Origin: Schistosoma haematobium
Taxonomy: Eukaryota; Platyhelminthes; Trematoda; Strigeidida; Schistosomatidae
DNA: 64,000 nt
Assembly: GCF_000699445.3 (NCBI RefSeq)
Contig: NC_067196.1
Span: 83,008,364 to 83,072,363, forward strand
Direction: 5' to 3'
The position numbers and the translations under genes were made by a program. This document shows, piece after piece, positions 47,720 through 60,045 of the stretch. Each line of letters begins with the position of its first letter. Position 1 is the first letter of the stretch. The notes below the pieces were generated by a model. That model was not told the origin of the DNA. It did no database searches and worked only from the letters and a program-made list of their open reading frames with translations.

Positions 47720-50700
47720 ACTTACGACAGTTTCCCATCGTTTAGCATCGGCCGCTCACCAGTATTCTCGATCTAACTCTATCCTGTGCAATTACTATTA
47801 CTTCTTTCCATTTGCTATTTATCCTTTTCATATCTGCTTCCAATTCTTGACACAGTGTGTTCTTTAATCTTCCGTTTTACTGTTTCTGATGTGAACAGAG
47901 AAATAAGAAGCCTTGACAAACTACAGAAGCTATTTTTAATGACGTTATTTCAGTTCATTCAAAGCTTGTAAAACATTAACATTTATTTTTATAGCTAGTC
48001 TATTCTACAGATCATAAGCTTTCATTTGATGTATGATTCACTGCAATAGTTCACTTTGTTCCAAACGTATTCTAATCTAAACACAACATTCTGTACTCTA
48101 TTTTCTACACTAATTCTCAGCTGTTCGGCATAATTGTATTTTCCTAATTATTGTATGTTGTGGTCGGGTTAGTCATCTATTTATTCATGTTTCTTTATAC
48201 ACTGATGTGAAATCGGGAACGGGATCGGAATTGAGAATAAATCGAGTGTTGTTCCAGTCGACTTGTGTTCTCTCACTCGCGTGCTTGTCAGCCAACCAAT
48301 CAGGTGATAGAATAATTTTCTTCACTCTAATCCACTCACGCGTAGTCACGCGTACTAGGCTGAAGGTTAATCCGGTGAGCCTATTGCGTGAAGGTCTTAA
48401 TGCAGTTATCTTAATCAAGTTATCGTCAGCACGAAAAGTGGGTAGACAGATCAAGGACGTAACCGTTTCCCTTCACGATTTCATGTTAGCGCATGCCTCG
48501 TTATGCAGTTTGATGATTTTGAAAATGCATGTGCTATCTGATTCCAACATCGTTTCCTAATTTCCTCTTCAACTCAAAACTGGTTTGTTCCCTCTCACAT
48601 TAGACCGTTGCTGATAGTGTCCGATCAACAGACATTGAGTATCTTGTGTAGACAATTATTTAGAAAAATATGTACCACTTTGATGGTAACTGTAGTTCTC
48701 AGCTAGTAGTTTCAGCTCCGTACAGTAGAACTGACTGTCTTGACATTCGTATGGAAGATTCAGAATTTGATGTTGGCTTAAAGACAGTTGATTTGAGTTG
48801 CGTATGTTTTTCAACTGAAGGAATGCTGTCCTCAATCCGCCTTCACATCTGCATCAGATTCTCCTTGTTCACCGATGATGCTATCCAGGCACGTGAAATT
48901 TTCAACCCCTTTTCACAATTTCCCAATCAAGTGGGATTGGGTTGGTTTTCTCCATGTTGAGTTGCACGATCTTGCTTTTTAAATTGTGTATGTTGGGGCC
49001 TACTGATGCAGAAGCTACTGCTGCTACACTGGTTGTCATGGCCTGCATTTGTTGGTGTGTATGGGAGAGAAGAACTAGGTCATCTGTGAAGTCCAAACCG
49101 TTTAGTTACATCCACGGTGTCCAGTGTATTCAGTGCTCTCCTACAGATATGGAGGTCTTCGTAATCTAGTCAATCACCAGAAGAAAGCGAAATGACGAGA
49201 GTAAGCAGTTTTGTCTGACACCGGTCATCAGTTGCAGTTCATCTTTCAGCTGTCCGCCATGCACCACCTTGCACTGTAGTCAGTCGTATGACTTCCAGAT
49301 GATGTTGACGATCTTCTCAGATATTCACACCATAGTGTCGAAGAAGTCTCCATAAGGTCCTCCTGTCCACACTATCAAACGTCTTCTCACAGTCAGTGAA
49401 GTTGATCTATAACGTTGAGTTCCATTCAATTGATTGTTCAGCAATGATTCGTAGTGTCGCAATTAAGTCTGTGAACGACCGACCCCTACGGAATCCGGTC
49501 TGTTGATCTCCAACCTGGACGTCTATTGAATCTTTCATCTGGTTCAACAACACTCTGTTTTAAACGTTTCCTGGTAGTGATAGTAGTGTGATGCCTCTAA
49601 TGTTCCACTTCACTTGCTTGTTTGCTTCTGTGCATTCAGTTTGTGCCTTGAGTTTCTCTGTTCTTGTTCAATTGTAGTTAATTGCTGTCTTTCTGTTCTT
49701 CCTTTCTTGAATCTTGACCAGGGTGTCGATAAAAATATATTCTTTACGACATTGCTTGTTACTACCCAGAACCTCCTGACACTTTGAAGTTAATGCTTCT
49801 TTCATCCCTTTCCAACTGTGCTCCATAGTAGTGTCTTCTTTGATTAGATCTTGTAAGGCTTGAAACCTGTTGTTGAAAGTTATCTTGAATGCATTGAGTT
49901 TGTCAGTAGGTCGAACGAAGGCTGTATTAAACCTTTGCAATGCTGTTTGTCCAGTGTTTCTTTAGCTTCAGTTTCATCTTGGCAACGATCAGGTAGATGC
50001 TGATCTGAATCTATGTCAGCTCCCCTCCTGGTTCTCACGTCCTCCATTGACCTTGTGAGTTTTTTGGTGATGCAAATATGGTCGATCTGGTTCTATGTAG
50101 TGTGATCTGGTTACACCCTTGTAGCTTTGTGTACGCTTTTGTGGCAGAATACTGTGTCACCAATAACCATTTTATTGAATGCACATAAATTTGCAAGTCT
50201 TTCACCGTTGTCGTTCACTTCTTTCAGTCAGTCCATGTCGTCCCATGATATCTTCATATCTTGTGTTATCCATAACAACTTTGACGTTTATGTCTCGCAT
50301 CAGGATGGTCAGATCTCTTCTTGGACACTACGCTATGATTGACTGTAGTCCCTCATAGAACTGACCTTTATTGTCATCTTTGCTATCATTGGTGTGCATG
50401 ACATTGGTCAGCATTCATCCTAATTCCCTTCTTCTTTGTTTTGAAGGATGGTTTGATGATCCCGTGTCAATCAGGTTCTCATCCTATAAGCTCTTTACGT
50501 GCTTTTTTGGACAGCATCAGTGTAACTCCTTGTGTGTGCGAAGTATTTTCTTCTTCATGACCAGAGTACACAGCACCTCTCCCGAATCTAATCTTTTCCA
50601 TCCAGGTGGAGTCCAATGGTTTTCACATATTCTGAGCACTGTAAAGTTATGTCTCCTCATTTTCGCAGCTATTTGACTAGTCCTCCCTGTCTCTCACATT

Positions 50701-50850
50701 GTCCGGACATTCCATGTGCCTATATTTTAATTGTTGCTCTGGTTGTTAGAAGGGACATCGGCCTCGTGAGTTCTGAAGAATATCGGCCTTCACAATGAGG
50801 TGCCATAAATCCTCTGAATGAAGGTCCTTCAACTAGAAAGACAGAGTTTA
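47720..50850 (-). mobile_element. Long SR2/RTE-like LINE, decayed, with a 578-bp insertion
   Basis: The 3' end at 47720-47886 continues at 48465 after an inserted block. Upstream (rightwards) come the RT C-terminus, the RT palm with a DFTDDLVLLSHTH block (about 49051-49096), linker sequence (49668-49940) and an endonuclease region up to about 50850. Many stops and frame changes are present. This is the most complete RTE copy in the window. Confidence 0.75.
47887..48464. mobile_element. Unclassified 578-bp insertion inside the RTE copy
   Basis: RTE sequence stops at GTTTC (47882-47886) and resumes at GTTTC (48465-48469), a 5-bp direct repeat that looks like a target duplication. The interior is AT-rich on the left and GC-richer on the right, with an 89-codon minus-strand frame (48185-48454) that I do not recognise. 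It may be an LTR-like unit. Confidence 0.5.
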
Positions 50851-51850
50851 AGTTTGACGTTTAGATCTCCCATCAGGATGATGAGATCCTTTCTTGGGTA
50901 CTTCGCTATGATTGATTGCAGTCCCTCATATAGCTGACCTTTATCTTCTTCATTGGTATCATTGTTGGGTGCATCGCACTAGACAACATTCATTTCTTCT
51001 ACGTTATCAGAGTACAACATATTCTCTCCCGAATCTAATTGTTATGACCTTTTTTTCAATATTTACTTTGCCAAATTGTTATGTCTTATATCATGTGACA
51101 TAGTCCCTATTAGGAATACCGAATTCTGTGACTTTGTTCCTGTGTTAAACCAATGATGCGTTAACCGGCACGAGTAGCCTAGAGTCAACTAAGAGTCCTT
51201 ATTGGCCCTCTGCTTAATAGTTTTTCGTCTAACCCCACCGGTCAGTCCAAAACACAAATATCAGCCTCCGCTATATGAATCGTATATTCCAGACATACTT
51301 AGTTTATATACAGACAGACCAGACTGTTTCACACCATCAAATGAAAAATAATAATTATACAAGATCAAGCCAAAAGTGGCTGTGAGTATAAGAAACTAAC
51401 TAATAGATTGGTAATAAATTAAGAATGGTACACTGTATAACAATGGTCAATATATCAAATGGAAACTGTAAAAAGAATATGGATATAGATATACTCTTGT
51501 AGCTTAATATTTATCGCATAAATACCTATGTGGTAACAGTCCATAAATAACTCTTAACAGTTACCATTCATCTATCCTTCATTCGGATATAACACTAACC
51601 TCTCCTGTTAAACTTGGGTCCAATGGATTTTATTTACTCCGAGAACCGCCAAGTTGTATCTCCTTATTTCTGCAGTCACTTGACTGATCTCCCCCTTCAG
51701 TCTCCCCCACTGTCCAGACATTATAAATATCTATATTGGTTGTTCTGATTATCGGAAGAAACAACGATCTCGTGGGTTCCGAAGAATCTCAACTTTTACC
51801 ATGAGGCGACATAGTTCCTCTAAATGAAGATCATTTAACTCTTAGAGCAA
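50850..51850 (-). mobile_element. Second RTE 5' end (endonuclease region), split by a solo LTR
   Basis: Repeats the sequence order of 50255-50850: the CGTTTA-ATCTCCCATCAGG block, then CTCCCGAATCTAA, then the GTCCAATGG and TGTCCGGACAT-like blocks. The LTR at 51040-51594 interrupts it. It lies head to tail with the 5' end of the longer RTE copy. Confidence 0.65.
51040..51594 (+). mobile_element. Solo LTR, family A, inserted in an RTE element
   Basis: Begins TGTTATGACC and ends GGATATAACA, so the termini TGTTAT/ATAACA are perfect 6-base inverted repeats. It interrupts an RTE sequence: the flanks CTAAT (51035-51039) and CTAAC (51595-51599) form an almost perfect 5-bp duplication, and removing the LTR restores a colinear match to the RTE copy near 50575-50620. 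Its sister is at 61678-62205. Orientation was chosen by analogy. Confidence 0.78.
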
Positions 51851-52312
51851 TTTAAGCGCCTTAAATTGTTTTTCTCTGGATATCATTGATTTGGCAAGTT
51901 TATTTCCTACGATCCGTGGTTGTCGACCCCATGCTCAACCCTTTTCCTATATCCGTGTTTAGGACTAGCAGTAACCCTGGAAGGGCTACAGCACAATCGG
52001 TCTGTAACAAAATAGGTTTATTAAAAAGAAACTCAGTGTCGATTGGTTACACATCACCTGAATCAGTCCTTCATGAACAACAAATCTAGAATAACTTACT
52101 AACGATTAAGTTATCAACGTATATATCAGTTAGTCAGCTAGTTACCCTCACTGCATCCAAAGGGACTAATTCTTCCTTTTCCGCAAAAAATGTACGTTAC
52201 TAATGAGAAAAAAGAGCCGCTAAATCACATAATATGATTATTATTGCTATTAAACAGAACGCGATATGAAATTTCTTAACCTTTGTGGTATATTATCGTA
52301 TTTATTCCAGAT

Positions 52313-52548
52313 CATTGTGGTGTGAGCTACTTATAGCCACAAAAGTAGTACATAACGATGGTCAGGAATATAATGTATTTCAGTAGAAGATCGAGAAGGA
52401 AAGGATAGGAACAGAAAAGTTTGAGATAATTGAGTGATATTTTGTAAATTAACTGTTTACAGTATGGTTCTCAGATTTTAGTGAGATATTCTGTAATTTC
52501 GTGTTCAAATACATTTGATTGCCTTACTCGTGTTCTTGTTCACTACAT
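52313..52548 (+). repeat. MITE-like repeat H, copy 7
   Basis: CATTGTGGTGTGAGCTACTT start and TTGTTCACTACATTA end, with AAGTAGTACATAACG inside. Confidence 0.6.
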
Positions 52549-53301
52549 TATTACTTCCCATCTTACATTTAGCCTTTGTTATATGGATATTTGACCTAAA
52601 TAATGACTCAGTTTGTATCTTTTTGCAATGACACTGACAAGAAATCCACTACTTTACATTTACGTTACTAAATACTCTCATCATCCATGATACATAGTTC
52701 AAGATGAATTCATTGAAAGCAGTCGTACGCTCAAATACGTTTTCATTTTTTTTCAATATTCTATGGGTTTTTTAAATTAATCAAATATTACTCGCTTAGA
52801 TATTCACCTACTTTTTGATGAAAAGAAACGCTCCATTTTAAAACTTACAAGTAAACGATTAACATTTTGCAATATCAGATTATGTAACGATGTAAGAATT
52901 CTATTATTCTTATGATATACATATATATCATTGTAGACCTGAAGTAACTTTCAATGAATGAGCTTTGAATATTCCAATATGAGTTAATTACCAGGTAAAT
53001 TTTATGCGCAAACATTGTAAGATGTTTATTTGTCATTTGTTCACAGAAAACAAAAACATTTATACATTAGTAAATCAGTGAATTATGAGGTCAATTAACA
53101 ACAGCAACAATAACAAAGATGAAGTTTTATAAATACAAAAACTTTTTTCATAAACAATACATACCCCTTATTAGTTATATAATCCCTAGAGTAAAAGATA
53201 ATCAATTATTGATTTACATTCATTAAAAAAAAAGTTAATTTTCACTCGTTCTTTTCAAGGGAAATTTCCTATTCTCTTGTCTAGAATAAAACTACGAAAT
53301 G

Positions 53302-53719
53302 TGTTGGGGACGTTAGATCCCCAGAACTCACCTGGGAAAGGACCTAATTTTGTAATTTTATTTGGAAAAATTTGAAATTTCTTTGTTTTCGCGCCAAAGG
53401 CGCTTTTGTCACCTTCATGTCGTATTTCCCACTGGGAAATATCTTAAATGATATTGGTCCGTTGCGTCTTTTAGTATACTATTTGGTAACTCTTCCCCAA
53501 GGACGGTTTTGTACTATATATATACGTTTTGAATTGTGTTTGTTGTTATCGCTCGTTTCTGGCTGTTTGTAGAATATACTTCCGTATTACAAGCTTGGAC
53601 TTCTCCCTCTAGTTAGCGGTGCTGGGACGTATCAGTAGCTAGCTTACTGGTCTTTGGTCACCGAGTCTTGTTTTCTCGCTCGCAGATCAAGTGAATTCGT
53701 GATAGCTTCAACCCTAGCA
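53302..53719 (+). mobile_element. Solo LTR, family E, with perfect 5-bp duplication
   Basis: Starts TGTTGGGGACG and ends CCTAGCA, flanked by AAATG at 53297-53301 and again at 53720-53724. It has a TATATATATACG box near 53515 and a relatively GC-rich 3' third, as in an R/U5 region. No internal element adjoins it. The exact duplication suggests a younger insertion than the other LTRs. Confidence 0.72.
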
Positions 53720-53759
53720 AAATGAATAACGTATCAGGAGAGTCTTTCAGTAATTATTA

Positions 53760-53895
53760 CCTGGATTTGAATCTCGTGAGATGGGATCGTGGATGCGCAC
53801 TGATGAGGATTCCCACAATAGGATGAAGCGGCCATCCAGTGCTTTCAGGTTTTCCATGGTGGTTCAGCTTCAATTGACTCATGATCTCAACTACT
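53760..53895 (+). mobile_element. tRNA-headed SINE, 3' part
   Basis: Starts at CCTGGATTTGAATCTCG. The core reads CTGATGAGGATT with GAAG in place of GAAA, so it should be inactive. It lies about 40 bases downstream of the solo LTR at 53302-53719. Confidence 0.7.
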
Positions 53896-54287
53896 AAAAT
53901 TATTATGTGTTATTTGGAATTCACTCATTTTTTTAAAATATTGAAATGTAGTCAATTAAATGTAAACTGCGAATCTACTTTTGATTGTACAAAATTTCTA
54001 GAAAAAAACTGTTCTGATAAATAATAATGACTGTATGGTCACTAACATCTAATTTTCAGATAGATTTCCCAATAGTTTTAATAGTGTAATAACCCATGAA
54101 ATATGAACCAGATTAAGAGTTAAAAAGTAATTTCAACATAGTATTAAGTCAAAAAAATTATCTGTAGTACGACTTTTAAGCTTCAGTTAAGTCATGATAG
54201 CTACAACATTTGGACATTATTGACCCAGTCAGGTTTGAGGTTATAAATGGCTTGTATTATTCAGTAATAAATCGTTTTTATCAGAAT

Positions 54288-54430
54288 GGGTTTTGTGAAG
54301 ATTTTTAGAAATTTCACTCGTTGAAATCATGAGTCAATTGAAGCTAGACCACCATGGAAAACCTGGAAGCACTGGATGGCCGTTTCGTCCTAATACGGGA
54401 CTCCTCAGCAGTGCGCATCCACGATCCCGC
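54288..54430 (-). mobile_element. tRNA-headed SINE 3' half (left arm of an inverted pair)
   Basis: Reverse complement covers the segment from just after the B box to the 3' end, including a hammerhead at 54369-54414. At 54430 it switches to a second SINE in plus orientation. Confidence 0.8.
54369..54414 (-). ncRNA. Predicted hammerhead ribozyme with AUC cleavage site
   Basis: Stem I and stem II are fully paired (GCACTG/CAGTGC, GTCC/GGAC), and CTGAGGA and GAAA are intact. The triplet AUC is permitted. Stem III has one mismatch (ACGG with CCAT). Confidence 0.6.
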
Positions 54431-54663
54431 CCTCTGCGATTGGTTGAAGTTAGACATTAATACCGTTGGATGCCGGCTCAGTAGTCTAGTTGGTTAAGTG
54501 CCTGGCGCGAGACTGATATGTCCTGGGTTTGAATCTCGCGGGGTGCGGGACCGTGGATGCACACTACTGAGGAGTCCCATATTAGGACAAAACGGCCGTT
54601 CAGTGCTTCCAGGTTTTCCATGGTGATCTAGCTTCAATCGACTCATGATTTCAATCAGTGAAA
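54431..54663 (+). mobile_element. tRNA-headed SINE (right arm of an inverted pair)
   Basis: Begins at TTGGTTGAAGTTAGAC, then the tRNA-like head with GGCTCAGTAGTCTAG and GGGTTTGAATC. Its hammerhead has AAAA instead of GAAA (near 54592), so it should be inactive. Confidence 0.8.
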
Positions 54664-55133
54664 TAAATAGTTTGTGAAAGTTTTTCAGATATTGTTAACT
54701 TATGTTAAAAGTATTCACAGAATTAGCCAGTTAAATGAACTCTGTTCTTTAAATAAAACTACTTCAAATATAAAATATACTTGTTTCACATTTAGAAATT
54801 TTGTTTATTATCTTTCTTTGATTTTTATTGAGGCCTATAAACAAAAATACGGGTATCCAATAAAAACGTTAGTTAAATTCAATCGCATTAGGTAATGGCC
54901 ATTATATAAATTATAAATTAATTCATCACTAACAACTAAGCTAACAATGAATGTCTTCCCATACATAATAAATTTGAATTATTACAACTTCTGGAATAAT
55001 CTGGAATCTGAAATAGTCAAAGTATTTTCTGTGACACATTGATCTGAATCCAATTTGAATGAATATATGAATGTTCCATTAATGTAAATCTTCCATTTAA
55101 CTCCGTTCATTACACCTTGGCTAATCCCGTTTG

Positions 55134-55475
55134 TGTGACAACAATAATAAAAAAGCGAATACGAGTAAATTGAAACGAATTTATTTCAGACAGACATCAC
55201 AAATGTGAGGCGAGGAAGAGACTTCGAGAGGCAGACCGGAGAAGGTAAGTGAGCCGACTCAAGTTCAACAAGCGTGACTCGATATTTATAGCCAAACAAA
55301 AATAAGCCAATGACAAGTGATGAATATGGTAAACAATATACACATACACTCATATAAAAACAGTCAAGGTTAGTAAGGTCAAGATGTTACTCAAGAAGAG
55401 CAAATAAATTAGTCTTTCCGGGATCTAGAATAACCCATATGGGCTTGGTATAATACTAGACACTAAAATCTGACA
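55134..55475 (-). mobile_element. Solo LTR, family B, copy 2
   Basis: Colinear with the family B copy at 39820-40237, with shared AATACGAG, GTGAGCC, TATTTATAG and CAGTCAAG blocks. Termini read TGTGAC and CTGACA on the plus strand. The boundary near 55470 is uncertain. Confidence 0.55.
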
Positions 55476-56552
55476 CTAGACTAGTGTAAACCGATAAATT
55501 AATTTCGCTCACTTTACATCGTTCACGCACATACCAACTTATAGAAATAAGTAAAATGTTATTAGAAAGGTCTATGATAAGGATTTACTGAATGAAATGA
55601 TCCTAATGAAGTGTTACATCAACGATCAAGACTTTGAAAACACTCGAATCATTATCATTAAATGTGTCCAAGTGATGTTAGTTTATAGCTTGAATATTCA
55701 GTTTCCAACTCTTGCTAAACATTAATTGATAATATGATGAAATTACAATTAATAGATGATATTGTACCAAAAACAATACATTTACATAAATAAGCAAACA
55801 ATAGTATAATTCACCTGTATAGGACATCAAGAATACTGCTTATATTTATATGACAATTATTAACAATCATAGAGAAAACTGTTAAAATGAATTGAATGAC
55901 TAGTCAAAAAAAACGAATGTCAAATCAAACAATACATAGTTACATCTGGTAATTTATGTAGCGTTTGTACAGTCTAACTGATATTAATGCATCTCTCAAC
56001 CCTTCAACTAGTTAACTTAATGTTTCTATTTGGATTTGATTACCAAATGTTGATCAAACAATTCTGTTATTAATCAGGATAAACAATGTAAGTAAATTTT
56101 AATGCATTTGGACACATGAGCTAGATCATTCTAAGTTGAAAAGTAAACTTAAGATACAGTTAATGGTGCATAATCCAAAATGTAATATTACGCAATACTA
56201 CTTACCTAATGCATATTTTTTGTAAACGAGACCGGTAAAATGTTTAAGACTGATAAATGGAAGTTTGTTGATTCATTATAAAGCGAAAACTACTCAAAAT
56301 GTTAATTCATTGACCATTCAATGGATTTGTAAACAAATAATATGAAAACTATGTGCAACGATCAAAGACTTATTCATGACCCTAATATAAATTGGTATAC
56401 TCTCAAATAAATACTTCCCTTTATTGGAAAAAAACCCTGAAAAATGGAAGGAATTATAATCATCAACTTACTATTATCCAATACATCTGCGTTCCCCTAC
56501 TTCTTAGTGACAAATCTTTGATGGAAATTTCTTATATGTTCATTTGCTAGTT
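55476..56552. other. AT-rich stretch, nothing recognised
   Basis: No frame above 60 codons and no repeat recognised between a solo LTR and a MITE-like unit. Confidence 0.5.
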
Positions 56553-56823
56553 TTGTGGTGCGTGCTACTTATATTGATATAAGTAGTATATGACGCGAGT
56601 CAGGAATCTAAAGTCTGGCAGCAGAAGATGGAGAAGATCAAGAAAGGAAGAGCGGGAATAGAAAGCAATTCGTATGGAAATGCAAGAACAAAGAAATTCG
56701 AGACAATTATTGAACGTTTTGCAAATTAAGTATTATAGTATGGTTTTTCTATTTTACCAAGTAACTCTGTAATTTCTTGTCAAATGTAATTAGGATGTCC
56801 TCACTTGTGTTCACCTCCACTAC
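56553..56823 (+). repeat. MITE-like repeat H, copy 8
   Basis: TTGTGGTGCGTGCTACTTAT, a short hairpin (CTACTTATATTGATATAAGTAG split about a 4-base loop) and a CCACTACA end. Confidence 0.62.
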
Positions 56824-57002
56824 AGTTTCATTAGTTTTAGTGCACTTCATGGTTAATAGTATAGCGGAATTCAAGTGACTACATTTTATACGTTTTTATT
56901 TAAGTAATTAATTTAAAACCTACAAAGAGATGCCAACAATTAACTTTGGCATAGAAACTACACAATAATCAAAGTATTATACCTTATTCCATTTATTGGT
57001 TT

Positions 57003-57401
57003 TGTAGTGTCGTTTACTATATTAAGCCCACATAACTTATTCTAGCTTCCGGACACACCAATTTATTCATTCTTCTTGATTCACATTTTGATCTTGTCAA
57101 TTATTCGCTTATCAACCATGACTGTTTTTATGTGAAAGTATGTGTGCACTTCTTATCCTATTCATCTCATGTCTGTAGCTTATTTGGCTATAAATATCGA
57201 TTAACGCTTGACTAAATGGAGTTGGCTCACACACCTTCTCCACAGCAAATCATTTCGCTTCATTCTCTTATTTTCGCATCGTCCCTCTAATTGTCTGTTC
57301 AAAGCAATGAGTGCACAAAATATACGCATTTAGAAATCCATTCCCTTATTTGACTTATTTAATTCCATTATTCACTAACGCGATCTAAGTCGATAATTAC
57401 A
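57003..57401 (+). mobile_element. Solo LTR, family B, copy 3
   Basis: Starts TGTAGTGTCG and ends AATTACA, giving TGTA/TACA inverted termini. It is the reverse complement of the two other family B copies and carries a TATAAATA box near 57194. No internal region is attached. Confidence 0.62.
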
Positions 57402-59079
57402 TACAAGTGTAAGCGACATGTGTATTTCAATAACAATCATTCAGATGATTCAAATGAAGTCAGATCTCGGGCCACTAAAGTATCAGAGATTTATAAATCG
57501 TTTTTCTCAAATCATATTAGTAACTTCTTTATCTACTGAAGTGTCATTTTTTAGAGTGAGCATAACAAGTTAGGTTAATAACTATGTCTTTACATTAAGT
57601 TTAATCATAGTAACCTCATATTTAACAACAAACTTCAAACATGTGAAATGTATTTTGGAAATACTGTCCTATAGAATGCCTATCAGTCAAAAGACAGTCG
57701 TTTATGTGTGTTTTTTCCTTATCTTAACCCGACCAGCATACAACTCTAGACGGTGTTGTTGGTTAAGCTTATAAAGTTTATAATACATTCACATTCCATG
57801 CAGATATACATGTTCATAACGCTAATAGATGATAGTTGTTTTGTTTTAAAATTAATGGTTTTACTATATGTTAGTGAAGATTTAAAGGTAGCTTTGGTCA
57901 AAGATATACAATATTCTTACCTCATTCAAAACTAATTATTATGGTCCAGTATCACTGATTAGTAAACTCGGTTTTGCGTAAAAAATGGGATGACCTCACC
58001 TAGGTAATAGGTTAAATAAATTGATAAATTCTTGAAACTAGTTCGTTTGGACTTCACAAAAAATCAAATTATCTGGCGAGAATCGAAGCTTACTCGGCTA
58101 ATTAATTCCAATTCTGTCCAAGCTCTTATTCTAAGACAAAGAACTTCGTAAGCGTTTAACGTTCATTCGTTATATCATACTCCTACTAAGTTTTATACTA
58201 ACTCAAGTTGTTGTTTTTTTGAGGTGTAATAAGTAGATATTAATGGTCGGTATGCTATTTAAGTTGTTACCTTAAGTCATTTGATCCATTCCGCGATTTG
58301 TTCTAATCATTTTCTAGTCTTCAATCTCAAATAATGTGATTCGAAAGTTAAAATTAGGGATAATGAATTGGTGGACTGGTGTTCTAGATAGCTGGCGCTG
58401 TAAGTTCAAGACAAGAAAAATCGTCTAAATACGGTTGCCATTCAAATGAAGTTGACAAATTCTTTGGATATTTTCAGATCGTGTTTTATCAGCAAATCAA
58501 TTTACATTTCATATTTGAAGAAAGTGAATTGTTAAACTTTGAATTTGAAATTTAGTTCTCTGAACTACGAATCCTTACCACTATCTCAAATTTTAGAAAT
58601 GTTTTTCACTATAATCCTTCTTTTGTAAAATAACTGGCATATTTCTTAAATTGACGTTTAATGTGATGATGTTTTCACCATTCTTGTAGATTGCTATGTA
58701 TTTTATATCTCAGTCATCTGTCTCATCCTGGATTTATGCTTCCGACTAACTTTCTTCAGATTTCTGAAGCCAGAAAGACGAGAAAATAGTAAATTGCTTT
58801 AATCCACCAAACGTTAATACTAGTAACAGTGGGTTTTTAAAAAAAAACTTATTCCCATTGTTTAATTCAATACTAGTGTCCACGTTTCATAATCATTCGA
58901 GGTCTCCTGATTATTTGAATGTACGTGACATGACACTCTACTCAATAGGGCACTTGAATTAAACCATAAAAAATGCATTTAGTTGAAATTAAACTTCATG
59001 AAGATAAATTACTGAATTCTCTAAATGAAACCAAAGTATACGAGGTTTTGCATGACAATTAAATCATGGCTATCAATTG
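57402..59079. other. AT-rich stretch, nothing recognised
   Basis: A single 60-codon frame (57753-57935) without domain. Probably intergenic or intronic. Confidence 0.5.
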
Positions 59080-59160
59080 GATTCAAGACACGGGTTCCTT
59101 CCTATTTGTAACTTGTTGGTCACATGATATACCTGGATCCTAGTATTAATTTTTACATTG
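59080..59160 (-). mobile_element. Smα ribozyme-region remnant, decayed
   Basis: GGATTCAAGACACGGGTTCC and CTTCCTATTTGTAACTTGTTGG match the order of a minus-strand Smα ribozyme with many changes. Confidence 0.45.
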
Positions 59161-59539
59161 TGATTCAAACCTAATGACTTCGTTTTGAACGCCCGATGCG
59201 TATTCATCAATCTACTAAGTTTGGATAGTCACTGATCAAAACTCAGTAAACAAAAACACCAACCGTAGGATAAACCACATTTTTTCTAATAGCAATACAA
59301 ATCACATGAAGTTTCAGAATTCATATCTTCATTCATCTGTTACATGACAATATTTAACGACTTCTTAATAAATACAAATACTGATATGCCAGAAATGAAT
59401 TATTAAGGTCTTATGTAAGCCTTTATGGTTATACTTAAATGCCTTTTTGAATAAAAATAAGTGATTTCAATGACCACTGACGAAAACGTTATTATTAAAA
59501 TATCTTTTTTAAACAACAATTTTCATAAACATTTTTACT

Positions 59540-59819
59540 GGTATAATGGACGAACCAATCAGATATAAGATAACAGGTCTCGGATTTTGACGCGAAATTC
59601 ACTCAATCCATTTGGCTAAATAGAGTTTTGGCATTATAGCTGATGTCAGTTCGTGATGAAAACCCTAAATCTATTTCCTAACCTTAACCATCAACTGTAA
59701 ATCATAATTCGAATTTCTCACACTAATTTATAACCCTCATTTGGTCCTAGTTATCAGGTGGACACTCTCAAGGTCAGTCTAACTTCGCTCAAAGGTTGTC
59801 CATAAATTCTAGTCTCATC
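59540..59819. mobile_element. Second copy of the 31.4 kb MITE, reversed
   Basis: Reverse complement aligns throughout with 31447-31726 (for example ATTTAGCCAAATGG, CACTCTCAAGGTCA on the opposite strand). One TIR has lost about 7 bases (GGTATAATGGACGAACC). Confidence 0.65.
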
Positions 59820-59925
59820 TACAGCACTCTTCGTGTAACAAAATAATTTAAGCAGTTCAAAATCATGTAAATGTATAATTCAAAGGATAATCACAGGATA
59901 ATTGATCAATTTGTTTATATCAAAA

Positions 59926-60045
59926 ATGAAACGGCCGTCCAGTGCTTCCAGGTTTTCCATGGTGGTCTAGCTTCAATTGACTCATGATTTCAATCTGTGA
60001 AATTTCTAAAGTCTCCACAAACCCCTTCTGATATGAAATGTACTT
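59926..60045 (+). mobile_element. tRNA-headed SINE, 3' part starting inside the hammerhead
   Basis: Begins AATGAAACGGCCGTCCAGTG, so only the GAAA side of the ribozyme remains, then the whole 3' tail to CCCCTTCTGAT. Confidence 0.72.

Noticed and set aside
48185..48454. 89-codon minus-strand frame as a gene
   Set aside because: Lies in a defined insertion within an RTE copy, has an opposite-strand frame of similar length and no domain.
53800..53850. CTGATGA in the SINE at 53.8 kb as a canonical hammerhead core
   Set aside because: The CTGATGA is shifted relative to stem II and the GAAA is GAAG, so the fold is not supported.
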